A program made the translations under genes and the position numbers. The notes under the pieces were generated by a model. That model did no database searches. It saw only the letters and a program-made list of their open reading frames with translations, and was not told the DNA's origin. Of a stretch of DNA of 64,000 nt, positions 26,401 to 38,756 are shown in pieces; position 1 is the stretch's first letter, and each line of letters opens with the position of its first letter. This stretch comes from Cristatella mucedo (lineage: Eukaryota; Bryozoa; Phylactolaemata; Cristatellidae), in assembly GCA_009760855.2 (NCBI GenBank), contig WPIO01000025.1, positions 4,386,501 to 4,450,500 on the forward strand. The letters are read 5' to 3'.

Positions 26401-29400
26401 ACAGAACTAAGGAGCTAGTTAAATCTTTTGCAAGCCACTGTGGAAGACAGCTCCTAATTTTAGATAGGGATCGGACGTGATGGCTAGCTGTTGAAGCAGT
26501 CTTCTGGATGCTTTTAAAATTGAGGCAGCTGTCGAAACGACACCTTTATTTCGAGCACGTGGTGATGGTCACACAATAGCATCGCCTATTAGAAGAGCAA
26601 AGCCTTTTAATCCAGCCACATGCTTAGGGTCTCCTATGAGCAGCAGTTCGGTTTTATCATCATTTAGTTTCAGGAAGTTTTCCGACATCCAGGATCGAAT
26701 ATCAGCAAGGCAAGCATTCAGTTTCTCAGTTGCCGCAGCAGATTCCGACGGCTTGAATGACAAATACAACTGAGTGTTATCAGCATAGAAGTGATATCCG
26801 ATTCCGTGGCCATGGGCCTTAATCACTTTTCCCAGAGGTTGTGTATAAATGGAGGACAGCAAGGGACCGAGTACAGACCCTTTAGGGACTCCACAGGTGA
26901 CCCTTCTCGTTTGTGAGACCTGACCCCCACACGACACGGATTGAACACGATCAGACAAGTACGATTTAAACCACGCCAGTGTTTCGTCTGCCAGACCGAT
27001 CGTTGTTCTCAATCGTCCAAGCAGAACCTCGTGATCAATGGTGTCCAGTACGGGTGCCTGGGTCCTTTGTCGGCGAGCCGTTGCCATAGCCGGTCACTTT
27101 CGGATATTGTCAATTTTGCTTTCTTTTCTAATGAAGCAGCATCTTCAGCAGCATCAGCATAAAGCGCGATTTGGATTAGTCTGTAGCAAGCAGTTCTCAG
27201 ACATGGCTTGTCGTGCTATTCAACTTGCAGTAACCATTGTTCCTATTTGCAGGCGCTTTTCGGAAAGAGTTTATAAAGATGCCTTGCCAGTACAAGGATC
27301 TATCCAATCTTCATGCCGATATCACTGATCTGTATTGTTGCTACATGAAAGCAGATTCATTTGACCGGATCGACCTCGACAGCCAAGTGGTTGACTCTTT
27401 TAAGAGAGGTGTGTAACATGCAGGAACGATAAGGATGGTTGTGAAATCGGCTACTAAAGGCTTCCGGTGTGACGCTTCGATTTTTTCTGCTGATTTGTGC
27501 AAGTAACTCGTTTATCTTTTTCAGCTTCTGATGGGCGCCCGGATGAGCTGTATACATTTTGCACCACCAAGATGGTTGATAGGTATACGAAAAAGTCTTG
27601 CTGACCTGACTTTGCAGAGACTTATTCCACATTATTTTGTCCGGCTGAATTAGGGGCTGATGATTCCTTGTAGACTCTGCGAAGTGTCACGCCAGCTACT
27701 AGAGCACATGTTTCTCCCCGATTTCCTTGCCAGTTTCCAGGTAAATTAAGTTCTGGTTGGTTTTCATTACTGTCTTGTGTTTTATCTGTTTTGGTATTTA
27801 TTTGCATATTCATGTTGATCTCCTGGCAATCGTGGTAGGTGTTGGCCAGAGTTTGCCTATTGCAGCACTGGTACAAGAGCTACTCCACCGGCTGGAGAGT
27901 CGTGTAGTGTATGCCGTTTGGTAAAAGTCGCGTAGTGTATACCCCCTTATTGCTGTGTAAGCATGCATTCTTTCTGACCTTTTGCACGATCTTTCTTTTT
28001 TTTTAAATAGCAGCAGAGGGGTTTGAAGGCTGTGACGGTTCTTGTAATGGAACTGTAGTATGACTTTATAGGCTTGTGTTGCACATGTTGGTGTGCTGTT
28101 ATCCAGAAGTTGAGCGTGTGACTGAGATCAGGGCCTTCGATAACTTCACCTCGGGAGTTTTCAGAATTACAAGCAAAACTGATTGCAAGACCAAGTGCTA
28201 AAAAGGCAAAACCGAGTTCTTGCGAGCATCGTCTGCTTGCAAAACATTGTCAATCAGCTTTTAAGTGTGCAGCCAAGTTGCGATTTGCTACTGCTTATAT
28301 TCTCTTGATGCTTGGAAAAGGTCTTGGCGTTGGTAGTTTGGCAGAGGCATCTTCATCGGTAGACACAGAATCCATGTTGTTTTAAGAGCTGCCAAGTTTA
28401 GTAAATAATAACAGTTTCAACCTCAGACGGGCTGTACCTCGAAGCCAATACTAGTCAAACGTTTCTCTTGATATAAGTTTGTGATTGGAGTAGGTCATTG
28501 CCATTTACTTAAGGAGCACGATAGAAAGGTGTGCCAAATGCCCCAGTACACAGGTAACCGAGGTAGACGTGGCTGTAGTTACAGCCGGGTTTTCATAGCA
28601 CTTCTACAGTTGGTGCTGGTCTTATTCGACCCAGCACTCGGCAGTTGCTCATCGACTGGAAGTAGGACATAATTTCTTTGTTGTTGACAGCTGCCACGAT
28701 ATCCTTCTCGACATGCAACAAAATAGCATTGTTGAGATTATCGGTCCCCATCGTCGTTTGCAAACGGGTCCTAATAAACTTTTAAGGTCTTGGCGACGCG
28801 ATCGGCCTTAGCAGTCGACACTGACAAGTGAGTGTCAGAATCAGGTGCTCCCAGTCGGTAGATTAGGTAGTAGCCAGCCGAAGCTTGTACGGATTACACT
28901 GCAGAATGGAGAGTTGAGGCAGTGTGGGGACAATCTTCAGTTTCTCACCCGTCTGTATGTCTCTGCATAAGTTAATCAGTTGCTGCTTCAATAGGATTAA
29001 CTCCACGTTGGGAAAGTCGATTGCAAAAGCTTGCAGGCAAGCTCCACGAGTTATCTGCTTCAGTGTCAGCAAATCAAGTACGAGGCTATATGTACACAAC
29101 CAGACGGAGCATCTCCATTGACTCAGCATTGAATTGGAAACTGAATTTAATAAGGACCATCGCGATTGAAGAGTGAAAGATATCGACACAGAATAGAAGA
29201 TTATTCGTGTTCATGTGCTCGTCTAGACAAGGCCTACCACGTCGAACATAGTTTGTACTCATGTCGGACACATCGATCCCGTGAGTGCGACAAAAGTCTT
29301 CGACCTTGACCAACAGTTTAGGGCAGTTAGTTTAGCGAATATCTTTGAGTGACCTCGGCCAAGTGCATTGCATTCAATATATATCCTCATCTTTTTTGCA

Positions 29401-32400
29401 TTGTTTGTGATAGTGCTTGTGATGAGCAGAAATCCTCCATCTGGTGCAAGATGAAGGCGAATTTGAGTGTGAGCATGGTGTCAAGAAGCCGCATTGCATC
29501 AGGGTGCTGCTGCAGCTGTGCTCGGCTTTGATGTGCTGGACGACCTCGGCCGTCGGACTGAACAAATTAATCAAGGGGTGTAGTGCGTGCCAGGACAACC
29601 CCAGCGCCTGTCGTCAGGTCGAGCCAGTGCTGTCTCCTCTGATTCAAGCCACGACCATTCTCAAACTGTTGCTCGTCAATTAGGTCCTGTACGATGTTCT
29701 TCTGCTTGCTGGTCGTTGTGCGTAGTACAAATTAGTTACCCCATTGGTGGTATCATTGATCAAAGTGAAGAACAAGGCGACATTGGGAGTTCTTGCGCAA
29801 AGCAGCCGACATGACCATCATGGCCCTGTGAGCAGAAATCATCAATCGGACGACTGTGATTCGATTGCAGATCGACGGTCGTAGGGCACGAAAAGGAAGT
29901 GCATGTGTTCGTCACATTCGCTACATGTCGTATGGTCGACAAGTCGTTCTTGCCATTGCTGGTCTTGATCTCGACCAAGCAGTTGACAAGGGCCAGCTGC
30001 TACATCTTACTCGAATTGCGCGTCTCATCCACCATGATGCAGTAGCAGGCGTCATCCTGTTCATCATCGATGCATTGGCAAAGAGTCGGGCATTGGCATA
30101 TATACCATCTTTGTGTGACTCGTGGCTAGTCGTTGTGGCATTTTGTGGAGCCTTCTGGTGTGCAGCAGCAGCAGCAGCAGCCAACCCGACGTCTCGTTTG
30201 CTCATGAGCTAAGGGAGTTCAAGGGAGCCGCAGTGGAAGCTTTTTTGAAGGGGTACTCCAACAATCGTATTTCGTACACCGATCTGGCTGTGGGTAAGGG
30301 GTTACATTTCAATATTACTCGGCTGGTTAGGTGCCATCAGCTGATGCATGTTTAGGTGGAACGATGCGGCCCGCTGCTGCATATATGACCTACGGATCTC
30401 ATCTGCAATATTAGAGCCGTATGTCGATATTAGATGCCTTGATCGGGGATCACGGTCAATGTCGCCATGCACTCCTGAAAGCAATGGCCCTGGAGGACGT
30501 CTATCCCGTTGGGGTTCAACTTGCGGTCCAGCAGTTTGTTGCTGGCAAAGTGGCCATGCAATACTGGCAGCATCACCGTTATCTTTCGACAAGAATGATT
30601 TAGCACCAGTTTGAATGTAAGTCCTTTTCAACGATCGATTTGAGGTCGATGATGACATGACCGCTCCCAATTATGATGCTAATAATCCAGACAATGATAT
30701 CGCAACGCTTTGGGCACATTCATCTTCACTTCAATTCCATGGACGAATTTCGCCAGGAAAACTTTATTCCCGAGCTTCTGTTCTGACAGGTCAGTCCGGC
30801 AGTCAAGTCGCATTTATTGTGTTTGCAATTGATCAACTCATATAGGTGGATGCATCAAGAAATTGTATTTGCAGGTGTGGACTCACCTGTCCTGAGTGTT
30901 GGTGTGAAACATAAAGCTATCTCAAGATGTTACATGGTTTATGGATTAATTTACCAAGTTGCTTTGAAGTGTCTGCATTGACTGATAAAATGTCTGCAGT
31001 GTTTGTTGCCCCTAGCCAATGCTGTCATCAGTTCCCAGGGTGGCTCTAAGGCACTTGATGATTTCGAGAATCACTTAGTTTTTTTTAAGTGAACTTACTG
31101 CAAACCCTATACCCCTGTCCTTACCATACTGCCCTAACTCCCACCTTGGCCCAAAATGGGGATTGGCCCACGTCGCTGCTTCTTCTGCCCACCCACCACC
31201 TGGCTCCATCACGGTTTTCGGCTATTGGCCAAGCCTTCCTGTGCATTGTCATCAAATGTCGTTTTTTATCGAGTAGACGGTGAGTTTGGTATTTACCAAA
31301 ACAACATTATTTCAGCACTTCAGCTACTTGTACGGACCAAGGGATCCACAGAGGAGAGACAGAGGTCCCACCTGGTAAGTGATCGGCTTTGTTGCACTAT
31401 TTGTCTCCTTTACCCAGACTGCAGTTGATGGTAATCCTATCAGTACACTAGTCTGTGTAATCAGGCTGCCCTGGTGCATATCCCTGACCAAAGTTGCCAA
31501 CTTGCACGATGCTGCCAGTTGCACCACACCGTTGCACACTGTTCTGGTCGAGGCTTGCGTCCGTTTTGTCCAGCTGACCTGTAGTTAGGACTACCCCTTG
31601 CCTCACACCAGTGCAGCAGCACAGCTGCCGGCTGCACCATTGACGTTGAGCGATGGAATGCCTGTTTGTTGAAGCAGCTATTGCAATTCTTCTGTAAAGT
31701 GCTACATTTTCCACTCGCTGTACACTCTGTTTAGTTGGTGCTGGCCGTCAACCTTGCTTCAGTTGCATGCAAGCAAGCGGCCACCATGCTGGTGGAAAAT
31801 CCGTGTTCCCAGCAGTTCATTGCATAGCCTTCTGACTCAGCTTGCCTGAAAGGTATTCTCCTGTAGCTGCATCGAATGCACAGGAACAACGAAGCCGCTC
31901 ACTGCAGTACGGTGTGGCAGCTGCATTAAATCAGTGGCTACATGCTATGGAGCTTTACGTCATCCTGCGAAACCGTTTGAACTGAATCTAACGGAGTCTG
32001 ATTTATCCTAGCGATGCAGTCTGTCAACGCGTACATTTGCGCAAGGGCTGGCCTTACCATTAATAACAAAGAAAAGATCAACTGATTCAGCAGCCTTATT
32101 TAAATGGCAGCAGAAGAGTCCTACCGGCTATCGTTCTGCTTGCAGCGGACCGAGTGCCAGCTGCAGGACTCGAACACACGAACCGGATCGTGAAATGATG
32201 GCTGTCGAAAGCAAATGGGGTCGGGAGTTGTGCTCTGCTTCTTGTCACAGAACCCGGATGAACAGCTGTCCTAGAATCGTTGACACATGCAAAATGCATC
32301 TCATTTTTTTCTACTATAGAGAAATGCATCCCTTTTTTCAGGCCAATACCTGCTTAGCACTGCACATTTCGGCCAAGTCGTTTGCAGCCTCTTAATAAGC

Positions 32401-35400
32401 AACCCTGGAAAGGGGCATGTTGAAAGCTAATTCGGAAAGGCTGCAATGAGTGCACACACACCTAGCTGGCTTACTATCTAGCCCGGTGGAGGAGTTTATT
32501 ATGGTTATAATCATCATCATTATTATAGCCGCATTGAAAACTCGGCCTTGATCGCTTGCCCCTCAGTTTTCTTGGTGTACTATAAAATGTCTTTCCCTTA
32601 GATGTGATGGATCGAGATCTGATCTGATCTGAGAGCTGACAGATCTAGCTCAGCAGCCAGCAGCGAGCGATGCGCCTGCCCATACCTTGAGCTGTTGAGC
32701 CCTCCACCTTCGTTCTTTTTACCCACATCTGCAACCAGCTTCATCAATAGAATGGAATTTCGTTTTAACACGCAGCACTGTTTTTGCTGGACTACCTGAA
32801 CCATTCTGGTGCTTAGCTGCTCTATGCAACGTGGAGGGTGGTCGGAATATAAGGCAGACAAATTCAGTGTGCGCTCCATGCATCTCGGTTCCGGTCGGCT
32901 TTGCATCGAACCTTTGTCTGTCGTTCTAGGAAACAACCCGCGGGTCAGAAGAAGAGAAAAAACATTGCGTCGCTCAGCTTGACAGGTTAGGTGATGCGGT
33001 TGGCAGCGTTAATTCGGCCGAGCTGTCTGCACTGTTGCAGGAATGGTGACCAAGCCGCCTTTTAGTTCCTCTCGACATCGATTGGCTCTGCTCTGTGCTT
33101 TAGGGGAGAAGCAGGTCAAGGACCAAGATCTTCAGATGCTCACCGCCGCCTCCACTGCCGCCGCTGCTGCTGTCGTGGTCGTCCCGCTGCCACCACCACC
33201 ACTGCCGACGACCGTAAGTGAGATCGTGTCCTGCTATTGCCTCGCCGCCCTCTCCCCGTGCCCGCCTGTCCGAAAGCGGCTTCCGCTTCCACTGGCACGG
33301 TCATTGTTGCGGCCAAGGCTCCTGTCGCTAGCGCACCTCTGCCACCGCTGCTGCCTGTCGGTGCAGCCTCGAGCCGACCGCTGCTCTCGCACGCCATCAG
33401 GAGCTCGCAGCCACCGGGCAGCGGAGGAGCTCGGCCGACCGGTTGTTGAGCGAAGAGCTTCACGATCTCAAAGAGTGGCACGTGACGATTCCGTCCATTT
33501 CGGTGCTACCCGAGAAGGAGCTTTTCCAGGTGCAGGTCCTTCGTCAGCATGGTGAGAATGGCGCTGCACACCAGGCTGGGGTGGGGGGGCTCGTGCGCCA
33601 GCTTTTTCGTGCGTGCATGAGCGCGACCTGCCTGCTATGCAGTTTGCTTCGGTCGCTGAGCGATCGAGTGCGCTGGTGACTGTTCGATCTGCAACAGCGC
33701 TGAAAGGAAACTCTTGTATTGATTAGCAAGACGCTGCCCTGCTTGCAAGCAGGCCTGCCGATACAGATAAGAGCAGCAAGAACACAAGAGGTTGTCATAT
33801 CTGTGCAATGAGAAGCTTGCGGTTGGGGCGATATTTGGCAGCCAGGCTTGTCTGTCGTGTGCGCATCGAAACCGTTGCATTATACCACTTCTCACCAGTC
33901 TGCACTCACGGCTAATTAAGCGGCGGTGCATTGATGTCGAAATTCTGTGTCGCTCACCTTTAGTTCTCTCTATTCTCTTTCTTGCTCTGGCCTACCTACC
34001 TATCCGAATTAGTTTTGCATCTGGCCTTCCGTGTCAGATCGCCTGCTCGTCTGTCTCGGTTCGATTGGTTGTGCTCCTAGATAACTTCAAATCCCTTGGA
34101 GACCGTGCCTTCAGTTTACCATTCTCCCAACGCCAGGAAATCGTTACCAAATGACATCTCATCAACTCCTGATTTGACGACATTCAAAAAGAAGCTGAAA
34201 ACTCACCTTTTTTTCACAGCTTTTGCTTCGTCCAAGTGAATTGTCTTTTAATAATAATAATAATAATGCACTTGATAAAGCGCCCTCAGAGAACTTAATC
34301 TCTTTCTAGGCGCTTTACATTTCCTGCAAAGTGAAATGCAATTGAATGGTAAGTAAAATCATGCTTGAAAAACAACCAAAATGAATAATATGGTTAGGGG
34401 TGACATGCACAGGGTCAGCATGCAAATGTGGTTAGTGGCAGCATGCACATTGTCAGCACGCATAAGCACATGAAGGATGAATCACAGGGACCCACTAAAT
34501 GCTGTCCTGAATAGGTATGTTTTTAGGTTCTTTTTAAATGCGGTCAAGTCGGGGAATGTTCTGATGCAAGTCGGGAGAGAATTTCAGGCTTTGGGAGCAT
34601 ACGGAACTAAATGCACTGTCTTCAAAGGATTTGAGGTTTGTACGAGGTATTTGTAGACTGTTGGATTCCGAAAAGCGGGTGGTACGATGCTTGGCCTGAT
34701 GGGGTAGTATATCTGACAGATAGGCTGGAGCCATAGAATGAAGGGACATAAAAGTGAGCGACAAAACCTTGAAGTCAATCCGTTGCTTGACTGGTAGCCA
34801 GTTGTATGTCTGTCTGTTGTGAAACTGTGTTCTGTATCACTAAGGGCAAGACCGATAAACTTTTGCATAGCATTCAAGTAAAATAGCCGGTTCCCTATGT
34901 GCTTTGAGTGCTTACTAGTACATGATTCGGTGCATGCTAGTAACCAGGGGTAACCAATAGCGTACTACTCACGTGTCTTCTTGTCTGCCTTTTGCATGAT
35001 TTTTAAGCATTATATATTGCTTGTCATAAAGCTCTTGGTTATTCATATTGCCATCGAATGTAGGAATATTATCACAATACATTGATTTTCTCCGACCGAT
35101 TATAAGTTCCATCATCTGCTTTGTAGATATTCCTGCTGTTTCTGTCTATCGGAGCCTGGGAGACTTCCACAAGCTTGAGCAGAAGCTGAAAGAGTTCCAC
35201 GGTGCGTGCGAGATTGGGACTATTACTAGACCGAGGTTCTCAGCAAGGCTGGCTAGCAAACACTGTGATCCTGTCAAATAGCCGTGTGTGCCATTTCTTT
35301 GTGCACCTGAGCCCATCTGCAATGAATAAATCATCTTGGTTTCTTCCGACGAATGCTTTGCACGACCTGGGTTGTAGCGCTAGACATGCTAATGGTGCAA

Positions 35401-38400
35401 TTCATTTGAATCAATCTATTACCCATCTTTTTGTGAATATAGCTTGTAGACATGAAGAGGCCACTACGTTTTTTTTAAGGCTCGGCGACACCGGATCTGC
35501 AGCTGCCTCCCAGACGAACATTCAAGAGGCCAAGACGAGAAGGAAATCTTCACGAATTGGACTCTGTCAAGCCGGACTTAGAAAAATACTTGAATGTAGG
35601 TTGGAGATGATGTGTGCTTGCAAGCATCTCAGTCAGAAACACCATAGCTACTTATTCTAAGCCTTGGCACCCGAACATGTGCAAGCCAACCCTCATGGTG
35701 ACCGAGTGATAATTCAATGCTATCTACTTCAGTAAAAAATTAAATTAATCCGAACTTATGGCTCTAAACTCAGAGTATGTACTACTGTGAGCTGGCGGAT
35801 TGGAAAGATTCTCCCTCTGGCAACTATTTCTGCTTTGCCAAAGGCCACCCAAGTCGCTTTCAGCATGACGATTTTGTTCGAGTTGAACGAAACAGTCGAG
35901 CGCTTGAGCTTGACGATGGAAGACTCGCTTGACGGGAAAAACATCCGGTCTTGTTATTGCAGTTCACTCGTGACAACCTTCGTTACACAAGTTTGCTATC
36001 ATGCTTACAAAAGTTTCGTACGATAATCAGTTGACGTAGCCACGAGCTACTTCAATCACGCCATTTTCAACAGCATCCCGGAATTTTCCTTTTTCTATTT
36101 GGTTCTAACCAAAGGACAGTCGTCTCAGGTCTTCCTTGCTGGGGGGGGGGTGGCAGAGCAATATGGCTACCCAGACAGCACAGCCTGGCATTGGCAAATG
36201 CTTTCACGATCCCTATTGAACGCTTTTGCTCTCGATGATGTGCTTTGCCTCCTGATGCTCTGTGCAGCACCGATCGATAGCCACCGATGACTGCAACTCA
36301 CTGCTGATGCTGTCCAGGCTCCAGGATCTGCCTCCCGGGTGGGCATGCCATGTCACCTCCTGTCGGTGTTTGCTGGCCGAGCCTCTGGGTTTACGACTCC
36401 TTTACCAGATCAATGTCACCGTAGCCTGCCATTGCAGAGCCTTCTTCGTCAAACGGAGCTCGAGAACAGCCAGCTTTTGCACAGCTTTCTCGTGGACGAA
36501 AACTTTCTCGGCCGTGCCATGTCTGACAGCCAGATCGGTGAGTGCATCGAATGCTTGCCTGCCGTGCTGCCGAGACTGCTGGCACTTGCAGTCAGAAGAA
36601 CCTCGGTACATACTTCATTATCACGAGAGAAAGGTGGTTCTCTGTTGGCAGGGCAGTGGTCATGTTCGTACTGTCCCGGCAGCTCTCTGGGTCCTGCATT
36701 TCAGCAGCAACAAAGTTGTGTTCCCCGACAGCGTGTTAAGAATCATTTGCAGGTGTTCTCAGTTTATTTGCACATGCTTAGTCGTGCGCTAACCAAACAT
36801 TAGCTGCCATTGCAGCTCTCGCAGCCGTCGATGCTTTTACTGCTGCGCTCGCCACTGCCGCTGTTGCCGCAGCCATTAAATGGCGACCACTTATTTATAC
36901 AAAACCTGTTGCCTCTTCTCATTGCAGAAAATGCGATAAGGTCTGTTCCTCGCAAGCTAGTCGTGGAAGTGAGTATCTGATATCGTGTATGTGTGGGTGT
37001 GTACTGGTGCGCACCCGCTGTATGCACGAAAGCAACCAGAACCAGACTTGGAGGGTCCTCAAAATGCCCCGGCATTGCTCAGAAGGCATTGGCACAAAAC
37101 TTAGCTGCCGTATCTTGGGACATACTTGCGGATGCATGAGCATGCAGGGCTGCGAAGATCCTTCGATATCGGGCAGAGATGTAATTGGCCGAAATGCAGG
37201 ATCTGTTGTACCGTTTGTTTTAGAGGGGCCAGCATCTGGCGACATTTCTGCAGCGCTTCCTCTCATCGACCAAGCCTAAACCCTGCTGCCCGTAAGCTGC
37301 TCTGCCATGGACTTGTGGCCACCGGTGGTCGACCGTTGCTAGGCAACAGTGGCCGGTGCCGGCTTTCGCCAGCACAAGGTTATGCAGACGCAATTTCCTT
37401 TCTAGAAGATCGCAGAGTCAGTCCACTGGAGCTATTTCGACCACTGGAGCTGGGACTGCCAGTGCCGGCTCTGTTTTAAAGGCCACCGGAAGTCAGGCTA
37501 GTGCAACGGTGTGTGCTAATTCTCTGGCCTTCCCGTCTGCAGTGACTATGAGTGCAATGCTGAAGTTCCCTCGCATCCGCTTGCGCTCTCCAGCCGTATT
37601 CATGTGCGCGCAAAGCACCGGCAGAGCTATTGCTCTCTCTCTCTCTCTCTCTCTATCTCTTCCCTCCCACCGGAAGGCAGCTCATTGTGATAGCTCGTGG
37701 GTGCTGTGCATATGCAGCGACGTGCCTCTGTCCGTGGGAATGGAGCGGGCAGCTATGCATCACAGGTGACCGGCTGACTTTGCAGCGACTTGGAGCATCA
37801 GCCGCCGGTGGTGATGTCTCTGCTTCAAAGTCGGCGGCCGGAGCTGCTAGCGAGGAACTGCACAACACCGTCTTTCAATACGTCACCTATGTTGGTAAGG
37901 AGAGAGTGATTCTTCACTTGAAGGCATTCGCAGCAATTGGCACGGCTTTGCTGGTGTTTAAAAATATAAAGTATAATGCATTTGTATAGTGCTCTAAGAA
38001 AACTCAATCTCTACTTAAGTGCTTCACATGTGACACGGGGCTCGACCCCACGACCTCGCTCATCGAATACATTGGTCGAGGCGAACCACCCTTGGTCGAG
38101 GCGAACGAACACCTTAATCACTGGGCCAGTACCTGGCAGCGCACAGCAATTGTGCCGTGTATTATTGGGTCAGTGTGCATCCTCAAAGAGTTTTTGCAGC
38201 TCAAGTCACCCAGTAGCAGCCGACCTTCGGGCTTTATAGTTTTACACTCGATCGTGGCACGGTCTTCGACTCAAACGAAATGCATGCAAAAGTACGTACG
38301 TGCACACGTTTCAATCGAACCTCACAAAACGTGCGTACTTTCAGGACTGGGCCTTTTCTGGTACACTAGTCCCAGGCATACGTTCCTTCAAGTATAAAGC

Positions 38401-38724
38401 CGGTACAGTGAGTTACATCGATGGCAGGGAATCGCTGGGCAAACACTGAAGTCACTCGACGTCGCTGACTCTAACGAGGCCATGCTCACGGAGGTCTTGC
38501 GTGTCAGGCGCCTAGAAGATGACCTTTGGGCTGAGCATTTTCAAATTGCAATCTAAAGTCGTCGTGACTGCAAGGATGCCAAGGTCCATTGGCCATTAGC
38601 CATGCCGTTGGCTAGGCCATGCCAAAGAGTATTCACCATGCATTCGATGGCTCTGTGTTAGTCCTTGAAAAACTAGGCAGCCTGCTACCACCATGTGTTT
38701 GCTGTCTTTTGGTGTGTGTGTGTG

Positions 38725-38756
<32 letters not shown>

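Noticed and set aside
27980-28052. Possible SNX14 exon (QQRGLKAVTVL) after a T-rich acceptor
   Set aside because: Phase allows it, but the exon at 31324 aligns better with the vertebrate linker directly after exon 13.
38287-38342. Inverted repeat with aaagtacgtacgtg and cgtgcgtactttc arms
   Set aside because: A short imperfect hairpin with no conserved context and no sign of function.
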